7,385 nucleotides of DNA from Clostridium sp. CAG:448. GTDB taxonomy: Bacteria > Bacillota > Clostridia > Oscillospirales > CAG-272. Under the pieces are notes generated by a model. It did not search any database and had not been told where the DNA came from. It saw only the letters and a list, made by a program, of their open reading frames with translations. Shown here piece by piece: positions 1-5,266 of the stretch. The position numbers and the translations under genes were made by a program. The stretch spans positions 17,026 to 24,410 of the forward strand of contig FR890440.1 of NCBI GenBank assembly GCA_000433415.1, in the 5' to 3' direction. Within the stretch, counting starts at the first letter, position 1, and each line of letters opens with the position of its first letter.

Positions 1-345
1 CAGTTGGCACGTCTGATGACCGGCATTGACGATCTGGACGGTACCCGTTTTCGCCTGATTCCCCGTCTGCCGCTCACTATGACGGCAATAGAGGCAGAAA
101 AGTTCCCGGTCACTGTCGGCAGAACGGTCAATCACATTTCGTTCCGTTATGCAAGGGATAAAAATGGGACATGGTTTGCAGAAGATGCAAAAACCGCATA
201 CAGCCTGACCTATGACGGCACGGTTCTGCCGGAATGGGTGCGTGTCGGTCCTTTTGAATCACGGGAAATCCACACCAATGCAACACTTTTGCGTACCTCA
301 CAGATCAACGGTGGATACTATGCCTACCTTTCTGTCGGAAAATGA
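1..345 (+). CDS. C-terminal fragment of an unidentified protein, possibly glycan-related
   Basis: The frame is open from the first base of the window, so the true start lies upstream; 114 codons remain before the TGA at 343-345. I do not recognise the family with certainty. The visible part begins with a motif reading GIDDLDGTRFRLIPRLPLTM, followed by short alternating hydrophobic and polar stretches and a VRVGPF segment, consistent with a beta-sandwich. C-terminal beta domains of large bacterial glycoside-hydrolase-like proteins often have a phrase of the type 'D..LRF.PRLP', so a glycan-active enzyme is my best guess, and no more than that. No signal peptide or catalytic region can be seen because the N-terminus is missing. 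It lies 14 nt upstream of a solute-binding protein gene in the same orientation, which suggests one operon for uptake and breakdown of a carbohydrate. Confidence 0.6.
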   Translation, partial: QLARLMTGIDDLDGTRFRLIPRLPLTMTAIEAEKFPVTVGRTVNHISFRYARDKNGTWFAEDAKTAYSLTYDGTVLPEWVRVGPFESREIHTNATLLRTSQINGGYYAYLSVGK

Positions 346-347
346 AA

Positions 348-353
348 AAGGAG
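348..353 (+). promoter_or_regulatory. Ribosome binding site that sets the solute-binding protein start
   Basis: AAGGAG stands six bases before the ATG at 360. The earlier in-frame ATG at 342 overlaps the upstream stop (ATGA) but lies before this site and has no Shine-Dalgarno sequence of its own. The 360 start is therefore preferred. Confidence 0.8.
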
Positions 354-359
354 AAGCTT

Positions 360-1814
360 ATGACCAAACAACTGTTTGCTCTGATCCTGGCAATCTGCCT
401 TTTGCTTTCCTTCCCGTTGAGCTGCGCCATAGAAACGCCCGACAACCCCTCCCAATCAGCCGGAGCAACCGCGCAAACCGGATCCGATATCGCGGAAGAA
501 ACCACCGGGGACCATGCGCCGGATATTGACATCAAAAACTACAATCGCGAATTTGCCTTTGCAAAGATCGGCAGCGGTCTGGATGACGATTTTTTCATTC
601 CTGAAAAAGCATTGAATGACGGCATCACCGACGCGACCTATGAGCGTGCGCAAAAAATCAAGGAGCACCTCGGAGTGACTTTGGTGATGCGCGATGCGGG
701 TGACTGGGAAGGTTATACCAAAACCATTCAGACCAATGTCAGCACCGGAACCGATAATCTGCAACTGGCGCTGACGCATGTATACCGCGGCATTCCGGAA
801 CTTGTCACCAATAATCTGGTTGTAGACTTTACCGATCTTCCGGCGGTCGATCTGGAGCAAAGCTATTGGAACAAACAACTGATGGACGAGGTCACCATTG
901 ACGGTAAATATCTGATCGGTTACAGTGACTTCTGCCTGGCGGAAACCCATTGCATTGTGTTCAACAAACGTCTTTTGAGCAACAACGGGCAAAGCCTTCC
1001 CTATGAACAGGTCAAAAATCATGAATGGACGCTGGATGAACTGATCGCACGCACACAGGATGTGCACAAAGATCTCAATGGCGATGGTCAACGGGATATT
1101 CAGGATATATACGGCATGTCGGGCTGGGGATGGGTCTTCCTGATCAGTTTTCTGACCTCCAGTGACTTCCGGATTGTCGATCGGGACACGGACGACAACT
1201 TCCGTGTCGCCTACAGCGAAAACAGCGACCGGCTGTCGGAATTGGTTGAAAAAATCCGCAACTGGTACAACGCCGACGGCACATGGTTCTGGAAATCCTC
1301 ACCGGCAAGCGGAACCGTCGTGGCATTCAAGGACCAGACCTCTCTGTTCCAACTGATCAATACGGCAGGACTTATCGAACTCAAGAACTACGATCTGCAA
1401 TTCGGCGTCCTTCCCTATCCGCTGTATACCGTGCAACAACCCGCTTACCGTTCTCTCAACTGGAACGGCGTCCTTTGCGTTCCCAACACGGTCACAAATG
1501 CAGACATGGTCGGTGAAACGCTGGAGTTATTGGCATACGAGGCAGCTCCCGTCAAAACCGCATTCTTTGATCGGCTCTTAGGAAACAAGGTTGCCAACAC
1601 CGAGGACGATCAGGAAATGCTGGAAATCATCTGGAATTCCGTGGTGACAGATGTCGGACTGATTACCGCCACATCCTCGGATGAAATGGACCGCCTCGTC
1701 TATATGATCCCCACCATCTGTGAAAAAAAGAACGGCAACTTTTCTTCCTACCTTGCCAAAAACGTCAGAAAAGCACAGATCGGACTCGACCGCCTCTTCG
1801 GACAGAGCGATTAA
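360..1814 (+). CDS. Extracellular solute-binding protein of an ABC transporter (sugar type)
   Basis: A 484-residue secreted binding protein that would capture a solute, probably a carbohydrate, outside the membrane and hand it to an ABC permease. The N-terminus has a short charged start and a hydrophobic core (about residues 5-20) ending in PLSC with Cys22, so it may be a lipoprotein; the lipobox is not canonical because Leu is at -2 and Pro at -3. A Ser/Thr/Glu-rich linker follows to about residue 45. The middle carries an EF-hand-like calcium loop, D238-x-N240-x-D242-x-Q244-x-D246-x-x-D249, followed by IYG, which is common in clostridial family 1 binding proteins. Tryptophan and tyrosine residues through 250-380 would suit a sugar site. 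No permease or ATPase gene is in the window; these may lie upstream. It is the last gene of its unit, ending before the terminator at 1880. The substrate cannot be told from sequence. Confidence 0.88.
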   Translation: MTKQLFALILAICLLLSFPLSCAIETPDNPSQSAGATAQTGSDIAEETTGDHAPDIDIKNYNREFAFAKIGSGLDDDFFIPEKALNDGITDATYERAQKIKEHLGVTLVMRDAGDWEGYTKTIQTNVSTGTDNLQLALTHVYRGIPELVTNNLVVDFTDLPAVDLEQSYWNKQLMDEVTIDGKYLIGYSDFCLAETHCIVFNKRLLSNNGQSLPYEQVKNHEWTLDELIARTQDVHKDLNGDGQRDIQDIYGMSGWGWVFLISFLTSSDFRIVDRDTDDNFRVAYSENSDRLSELVEKIRNWYNADGTWFWKSSPASGTVVAFKDQTSLFQLINTAGLIELKNYDLQFGVLPYPLYTVQQPAYRSLNWNGVLCVPNTVTNADMVGETLELLAYEAAPVKTAFFDRLLGNKVANTEDDQEMLEIIWNSVVTDVGLITATSSDEMDRLVYMIPTICEKKNGNFSSYLAKNVRKAQIGLDRLFGQSD

Positions 1815-1879
1815 GAAAACACGGATTGCGTCTTTCACCGCACCGGACTCCTTGGCAAAAATCCCATATCAAACGAAAA

Positions 1880-1921
1880 TCCCTGCATCACCGTTCGACC
1901 GGCGTATGCAGGGACTTTTTT
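1880..1921. terminator. Bidirectional rho-independent terminator between convergent genes
   Basis: A perfect 9-bp stem pairs 1880-1888 (TCCCTGCAT) with 1906-1914 (ATGCAGGGA), with an additional CCG/CGG pairing (1891-1893 with 1900-1902) inside the loop. On the plus strand it is followed by C and six T (1916-1921), ending the solute-binding protein unit. On the minus strand the stem is followed by TTTTCGTTT, a weaker but plausible tail that would end the DUF5685/J-protein/membrane-protein unit, whose last stop codon is only 11 bases away. Confidence 0.85.
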
Positions 1922-1931
1922 GTATTCTTTC

Positions 1932-2465
1932 TTATTTGAAGAAGCGCAGGCGTGGGCGCAGACGGCGGTAGTAAATAACAATAAAACGCGTCAGCACAAT
2001 GTCCAACAAAACAAAAGCGACATTGCCCATCACAAAAAGCGCAACCTCCAGCCAGATTCCTTCAACCTCGATATTCAAAACAAAGAAGGAAACCAACTCC
2101 ACAACCGCAAGCGCCACATTGAAAATCAACAATTTGAGCACCCACACAAGCGCACCCGGCAGATGCGTTTTCTCAAGCATCTGTTTGACCATCGGATAGG
2201 CGCCCGCCAGTGTCACATACAACAGCGCACAGCTCTTATCAGGCAAAAGCAAAAGCGCCAATACCCCCGTCGCAATGTAAACCAACCACGGCCAGAACCC
2301 GCCGTACTCAATAACCAATATCACACCCAAAAAGCAGGTCAGTGCGCATGCACTCAGATCCAATACACCGATCAGCGAACCAAGGTAGAGAATCACCACG
2401 CTCAGCGCGCAAAACAGCGAACACAGTGCCAGCCGTTTGGCACGCTTCATACTCTGCCCTGCCAT
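1932..2465 (-). CDS. Small multipass membrane protein, resembling ECF transporter S components
   Basis: A 177-residue, very hydrophobic protein of about five to six predicted membrane helices (roughly 12-34, 36-54, 57-76, 78-92, 104-131, 139-165), with a basic N-terminus (KRAKR) and a strongly basic C-terminal tail (YYRRLRPRLR), so both ends are probably cytoplasmic. The segment AGAYPMVKQMLEK after the fourth helix resembles a conserved loop I associate with Firmicutes membrane proteins that look like substrate-binding S components of energy-coupling factor transporters. No substrate can be assigned and no ECF ATPase genes are present. The ATG at 2465 follows the TGA of the J-protein gene by one base, so translation is probably coupled; a second ATG at 2450 is an alternative, and neither has a strong Shine-Dalgarno site. 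It is the last gene of the three-gene minus-strand unit. Confidence 0.75.
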   Translation of the reverse strand: MAGQSMKRAKRLALCSLFCALSVVILYLGSLIGVLDLSACALTCFLGVILVIEYGGFWPWLVYIATGVLALLLLPDKSCALLYVTLAGAYPMVKQMLEKTHLPGALVWVLKLLIFNVALAVVELVSFFVLNIEVEGIWLEVALFVMGNVAFVLLDIVLTRFIVIYYRRLRPRLRFFK

Positions 2466-2466
2466 C

Positions 2467-3138
2467 TCAGCAACAGCGGATCAGGTCGCCGCCCATGCAC
2501 TCGCAGCAACTGTCCAGACACAAAAGCGCCGCACAGGTATTGCAAATCGTATTTGCCTCCGAACCGGAGGATTTGGAAGTCCGGTAACCGCTTCCGTAGC
2601 CGGAATACATATTGTGAATCCGGTTCTGTGCATCACGGTATTCGGGGTTGTTGGGATTCATCGCACACGCATTGTCAATATAACTTGCCGCATCCGCATA
2701 ATTTCCCATCTGCATACAGGCAATTCCCGTCAGATAGTTCCACTCAGCCCCTCTGTCCCCCGGATGAATCTGATTCAGAATGGTCATGGCATCCGCCGGA
2801 CGGTGGTTGCTCAGAAAAGCACGCACCTGTCTGTACGCCTCCGCGTTTTCACCGTAATCAGAAGAGTCTCCGCTGTTTCCGGTATTGCCGCTGTAACCGC
2901 CGCCTGTATAACCCGTATAAGAGGAGGAAGAAGTGCCCTGCCTGCCGTTTGCACGCATCTCCTTGATCTGGTCATAAGCGGCATTGACTTCCTTCATCTT
3001 CTCACCGGCAATATCGGCAAGGTCGGAATCCTTGTACTTATCCGGATGATATTTCCGCGCCAGATCCCTGTATGCCTTTTTGATCTCCTCATCACTCGCA
3101 TTCGGAGATACACCCAACACCTCATACGGATCTCTCAT
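2467..3138 (-). CDS. J-domain protein with TPR-like region and cysteine-rich C-terminus
   Basis: A 223-residue DnaJ-family co-chaperone. Residues 1-62 form a classic J domain: DPYEVLGV, the acidic/basic helix II, and the HPD triad at 31-33 that stimulates the ATPase of DnaK/Hsp70. A Gly/Ser/Tyr-rich linker covers about 67-95, then two helical repeats of TPR type (about 99-172, including GNYADAASYIDNACAMNPNN). After a second GS linker the last 25 residues hold eight cysteines: C199, C202, C207, C211, C212, C214, C222 and C223. It lacks the zinc-finger and substrate-binding domains of DnaJ itself, so it is a specialised J-protein and not the main DnaJ. AGAGGA at 3150-3145 lies six bases before the ATG, which overlaps the TGA of the DUF5685 gene (ATGA, 3138-3135). 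The cysteine tail may bind metal or carry lipid; its role is unknown. Confidence 0.9.
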   Translation of the reverse strand: MRDPYEVLGVSPNASDEEIKKAYRDLARKYHPDKYKDSDLADIAGEKMKEVNAAYDQIKEMRANGRQGTSSSSYTGYTGGGYSGNTGNSGDSSDYGENAEAYRQVRAFLSNHRPADAMTILNQIHPGDRGAEWNYLTGIACMQMGNYADAASYIDNACAMNPNNPEYRDAQNRIHNMYSGYGSGYRTSKSSGSEANTICNTCAALLCLDSCCECMGGDLIRCC

Positions 3139-4121
3139 TGTGCATCCTCTCTTTCCCCTGTTCGGCTCTTTTCGGTCTTCTGCTCTTTACGCGCCGCACG
3201 CCTGCGTTCTTTTTGTTCTTTTTTTCGTTTTCTCTGTTTGCGGTGATTCACCGCGCCGAAATAATCGCTGTCCGGCTCTTCATCGTACAGCACGTACCGC
3301 GCCTGTGCCGGCAATCCCAGGTAAACAATGTTCAGAATCAGCTCGTGCAGCACATCCTGCCCCTGCCATCCGATCAGATCCAATGCCGGCTCTGCGGCTG
3401 CAAGCTCTCCGATCAGCACGTCCACGGTACTGGTCGGCAATAAAACGCCTCCGGGTACAAGGTACCTGTACGGATTATAGCGATCCCGCCGGATATCCTC
3501 CTGCAGATCATCCGCCGCATCCAAAATATACAGCCATCGCCCATAGTGCAGCCCCATGCAATACGCGATTCTGGCACGGTCACGGTCCAGTCCTATGGAA
3601 AACAGTTTGCCCATCATGTCGCCGAATACGCCTGCGGGTCGGTCAACGGAAGGCACGCATTCTTTTTCCAGCTGTGCCAGCGCTTCCATCCCGTCGGCTA
3701 TGATTGTATCCGCCTCAGCGACCAATCGCTTTGCCTTCCGGCGCATCCGCTTCGCAAACGGCATGGCAAGGACCGCCTTCAGCCGTCGGCTTCCACGCTC
3801 GTCCGTGCGGTCATCCACACATTTATAATAGGTCAACAGTGCACTGACCGCGGCACAGAGGTCCAGATCAGCATTCCGCTTCATATAGTTCCGTCTGCGA
3901 AAAGGATGTGCGATACACCCCTTTTGTCCGAACGAGGGGGACTCGCCCCGCAAAGCGATACGCAACAGGGCAAAAAAGGTCATATCATAGCTCAGTGCAA
4001 AACGGGAGCATTGACCGGTGCATGCCCCCATTGCACGGCAGAGCCCACAATATGCGGCACGGTAGTATTCATTTTCAATCACCCGCAACTGCGGTGTCAT
4101 GGCACGAATATAGCCGAACAA
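3135..4121 (-). CDS. DUF5685 family protein with two Asp-rich motifs
   Basis: A 328-residue protein that I recognise as DUF5685, a Firmicutes family of unknown function, from its start MFGYI and the YCGLCRAMG segment. Cys25/Cys28 (CxxC) and Cys69-x-x-His72-Pro could form a metal site. The rest reads as mostly helical. DDRTDE (D103, D104, D107, E108) and D201-x-x-D204-D205-x-x-E208-D209 are spaced like the two metal-binding Asp motifs of class I isoprenoid synthases, and the second sits in a GRWLYILDAADDLQEDI context. The C-terminus (about 293-328) is a highly charged, Lys/Arg-rich tail. The start is TTG at 4121, chosen because GGAGGAGGAG lies just before it; a GTG 24 bases further upstream has no ribosome site. 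The gene overlaps the J-protein start by 4 nt, so the two are likely translated together. Enzyme activity is inference only. Confidence 0.85.
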   Translation of the reverse strand: MFGYIRAMTPQLRVIENEYYRAAYCGLCRAMGACTGQCSRFALSYDMTFFALLRIALRGESPSFGQKGCIAHPFRRRNYMKRNADLDLCAAVSALLTYYKCVDDRTDERGSRRLKAVLAMPFAKRMRRKAKRLVAEADTIIADGMEALAQLEKECVPSVDRPAGVFGDMMGKLFSIGLDRDRARIAYCMGLHYGRWLYILDAADDLQEDIRRDRYNPYRYLVPGGVLLPTSTVDVLIGELAAAEPALDLIGWQGQDVLHELILNIVYLGLPAQARYVLYDEEPDSDYFGAVNHRKQRKRKKEQKERRRAARKEQKTEKSRTGEREDAQ

Positions 4122-4126
4122 AACCG

Positions 4127-4136
4127 CTCCTCCTCC
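4127..4136 (-). promoter_or_regulatory. Strong ribosome binding site fixing a TTG start for the DUF5685 gene
   Basis: On the minus strand GGAGGAGGAG (4136-4127) includes AGGAGG at 4134-4129, seven bases before the TTG at 4121. The resulting protein begins fM-FGYI, matching the family's usual N-terminus, whereas starting at GTG 4145 would translate through the ribosome site. Confidence 0.85.
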
Positions 4137-4196
4137 CGTTTTCACCGTCGTTTACGTTTTCGTCACATGGTCTGCGCACAATGTTCACATAATAAG

Positions 4197-4244
4197 CAAA
4201 AGAAGGATTCACACACCGCAAAGGTATACTGAACCCTTCTTTTG
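4197..4244 (-). terminator. Terminator hairpin after rpmF
   Basis: A 15-bp inverted repeat pairs 4197-4211 with 4230-4244 around an 18-base loop. The only imperfection (A4207/C4234 on the plus strand) becomes a G-U wobble in the minus-strand transcript, so the hairpin is better formed in rpmF mRNA than in an opposite transcript. The 3' arm is T-rich (CCTTCTTTTGCTTATTAT on the minus strand), giving an imperfect U-tract. It lies 19 bases after the rpmF stop and separates yceD-rpmF from the DUF5685 unit. I see no convincing sigma-A promoter for the DUF5685 gene in the remaining 4122-4196, so some readthrough is possible. Confidence 0.75.
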
Positions 4245-4263
4245 TTCCGTAAAAAGGCAGTAA

Positions 4264-4458
4264 TCAGGCTTTCTCCTTGATTTCGAGAACCTTCTTACCG
4301 TCATAGAAGCCGCAAACCTTGCAGACACGGTGTGCACGAACCAGATTGTTGCAATCGGGGTTCGAGCATTTTACCAGACCGGGCGCAGTGAGATTGTTGT
4401 TATTGGATCTTCTCTTATCTCTGCGTGCTTTTGAAACCTTTCTCTTCGGTACTGCCAT
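4264..4458 (-). CDS. rpmF: 50S ribosomal protein L32
   Basis: A 64-residue protein of the large ribosomal subunit, essentially full length for bacterial L32. It opens with MAVPKRKVSKARRDKRRS, the conserved RNA-binding basic start of the family. Four cysteines, C31-x4-C36-x9-C46-x2-C49, form the zinc ribbon of the C+ (zinc-binding) form of L32; no zinc-free paralogue is in the window. AGGAGG (4471-4466) lies seven bases before the ATG, an excellent site fitting high expression. It sits 96 nt downstream of yceD in the same direction, the conserved yceD-rpmF arrangement of many bacteria, and is followed by a terminator hairpin. Confidence 0.98.
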   Translation of the reverse strand: MAVPKRKVSKARRDKRRSNNNNLTAPGLVKCSNPDCNNLVRAHRVCKVCGFYDGKKVLEIKEKA

Positions 4459-4509
4459 ACCTACACCTCCTCTTTGGCGTACAGGCGTATGTACCGTACA
4501 CCGATGATA

Positions 4510-4538
4510 ATATTATTGATTTATATGCCAGCCGTAAA
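4510..4538 (-). promoter_or_regulatory. Possible weak internal promoter for rpmF
   Basis: In the 96-nt gap between yceD and rpmF the minus strand has TTTACG (4538-4533), a 17-base spacer and TAATAT (4515-4510), each matching four of six consensus bases. The gap is AT-rich here and contains a 10-bp palindrome (4507-4516), so the match could be chance. A separate supply of L32 mRNA would make sense, but this is a weak call. Confidence 0.25.
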
Positions 4539-4554
4539 GGCTCACATCCAACCG

Positions 4555-5067
4555 TCAACTGTCCTTGCCGTCAAAATAATGGGCAAGAACATCCCAACGA
4601 GGGTCGCGTTCTTTTTCGGGACAATTGCATTTTCCCTCACGACGCGGCTTTCCGCACCGCGGGCACAGCCCCGGACAATCTTCCGAGCAAAGCACCTTGG
4701 TCGGAAAATCCATGATCATCTCATCCCGAACTTCCCCGTCCGGATCCAACGAAGTGCCTTCAATCAGCACATACTTGTCCACGTTGTCGTCAATCTGTTC
4801 CTGACTCAGCGTACCGGGAGCGGCAACCAGGCGTTCCAACTCCACACGGTACATCCCCTCGACAGGCGCCAGACAACGTGCACACTCCGTGCGGTACGGA
4901 ACCTCTGCAACCAGGTGCATTTCCATATATCCGTTGTTGGTAATCTGCCCCATGACATGGGCATCCGAGAGAAATGTCACGCCGTCCAGCGGCTCGGGCG
5001 TCAGAGAATAATCAAAGTCCAGACACTTGATTTCACCCCGCAACATGGGTGCCATATCCAGAATCAT
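4555..5067 (-). CDS. yceD: YceD (DUF177) family protein, 23S rRNA/L32-associated
   Basis: A 170-residue protein of the YceD/DUF177 family. Studies of E. coli YceD and plant homologues tie the family to 23S rRNA accumulation, and its gene is very often next to rpmF, as here. The N-terminus MILDMAPMLRGE is typical of the family. ECARC (C62, C65) is followed by an acidic middle region and a C-terminal cysteine cluster C127, C131, C135, C138, C147, C149 (pattern CSEDCPGLCPRCG...CNC), which suggests zinc binding and is usual in Gram-positive members. The protein ends with DPRWDVLAHYF. The ATG at 5067 is chosen because GGGGGG lies six bases before it; an ATG two codons earlier (5073) abuts that run. 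The open frame continues upstream to 5250 but would cross its own promoter, so the longer form is rejected. Confidence 0.93.
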   Translation of the reverse strand: MILDMAPMLRGEIKCLDFDYSLTPEPLDGVTFLSDAHVMGQITNNGYMEMHLVAEVPYRTECARCLAPVEGMYRVELERLVAAPGTLSQEQIDDNVDKYVLIEGTSLDPDGEVRDEMIMDFPTKVLCSEDCPGLCPRCGKPRREGKCNCPEKERDPRWDVLAHYFDGKDS

Positions 5068-5115
5068 CTTCATCCCCCCATCCCAAACAGCATATTGCGC
5101 ACAACGACACTGTAT

Positions 5116-5144
5116 ATTATACCTGCTTCCCTGTCGTTTGTCAA
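5116..5144 (-). promoter_or_regulatory. Consensus sigma-A promoter of yceD-rpmF
   Basis: On the minus strand TTGACA (5144-5139) and TATAAT (5121-5116) are separated by exactly 17 bases, a perfect match to the housekeeping sigma-70/sigma-A consensus. Transcription should begin near 5109, giving a leader of about 42 nt before the yceD start. Such strength fits a ribosomal protein operon. Confidence 0.93.
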
Positions 5145-5196
5145 GGGCTTTTTCAATTATTTCTCTGTGCAAATTGCTCTTTTTCTTCTTTGCCCC

Positions 5197-5225
5197 TTGC
5201 AAAAAGAAACAGGTTGCGGTATAAT
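5197..5225 (+). promoter_or_regulatory. Sigma-A promoter of the oxidoreductase-coaE-transglycosylase operon
   Basis: TTGCAA (5197-5202), a 17-base spacer and a perfect TATAAT (5220-5225) on the plus strand. The -35 differs from consensus at two positions. Transcription should begin near 5232, leaving about 35 nt of leader. It is back to back with the yceD promoter; the two -35 boxes are 52 bases apart. Confidence 0.88.
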
Positions 5226-5238
5226 ATAGGTTGAATGT

Positions 5239-5250
5239 GTGTGCGCACAC
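5239..5250 (+). promoter_or_regulatory. Perfect 12-bp palindrome just after the transcription start, possible operator
   Basis: GTGTGCGCACAC is a perfect inverted repeat with a central CG, placed at about +8 to +19 relative to the predicted transcription start and just before the ribosome site (AGGTGG, 5255-5260). Position and symmetry suit a repressor operator, but no regulator gene is in the window, and the GT/AC alternation makes chance symmetry easier. Confidence 0.4.
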
Positions 5251-5266
5251 GGAAAGGTGGCTGTTT

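Noticed and set aside
456..1091. Minus-strand open frame of 211 codons inside the solute-binding protein gene
   Set aside because: The plus-strand frame has a signal peptide, an EF-hand loop and family character; the antisense frame has none.
1920..2966. Long plus-strand open frame of 348 codons antisense to the membrane-protein and J-protein genes
   Set aside because: Its protein is rich in His, Gln, Arg, Pro and Cys with no domain, and it crosses two well-supported minus-strand genes with clear family features.
3135..3140. The J-protein's terminal CC as a Rab-type prenylation signal, given the isoprenoid-synthase-like neighbour
   Set aside because: Bacteria are not known to have CC-directed protein geranylgeranyltransferases acting on their own proteins, and the CC is encoded at the other end of the gene (2470-2475); the idea is too speculative to report as a finding.
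2437..3246. Another plus-strand open frame over the J-protein gene
   Set aside because: It is a shadow of the minus-strand J-domain coding sequence; no family resemblance and no ribosome site.
4122..4145. GTG start for the DUF5685 protein giving eight more residues
   Set aside because: No ribosome site precedes it, while a strong AGGAGG site lies within those eight codons, in front of TTG 4121.
4141..4196. A promoter for the DUF5685 unit upstream of its TTG start
   Set aside because: TATTAT is present on the minus strand, but no acceptable -35 stands 16-18 bases before it.
4530..4542. Small AGCC/GGCT hairpin between yceD and rpmF as a terminator
   Set aside because: The stem is only four base pairs and has no T-run after it.
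5068..5250. N-terminal extension of YceD up to an ATG at 5250
   Set aside because: It would place coding sequence over a perfect sigma-A promoter of the same gene, and the family's usual N-terminus starts at 5067.
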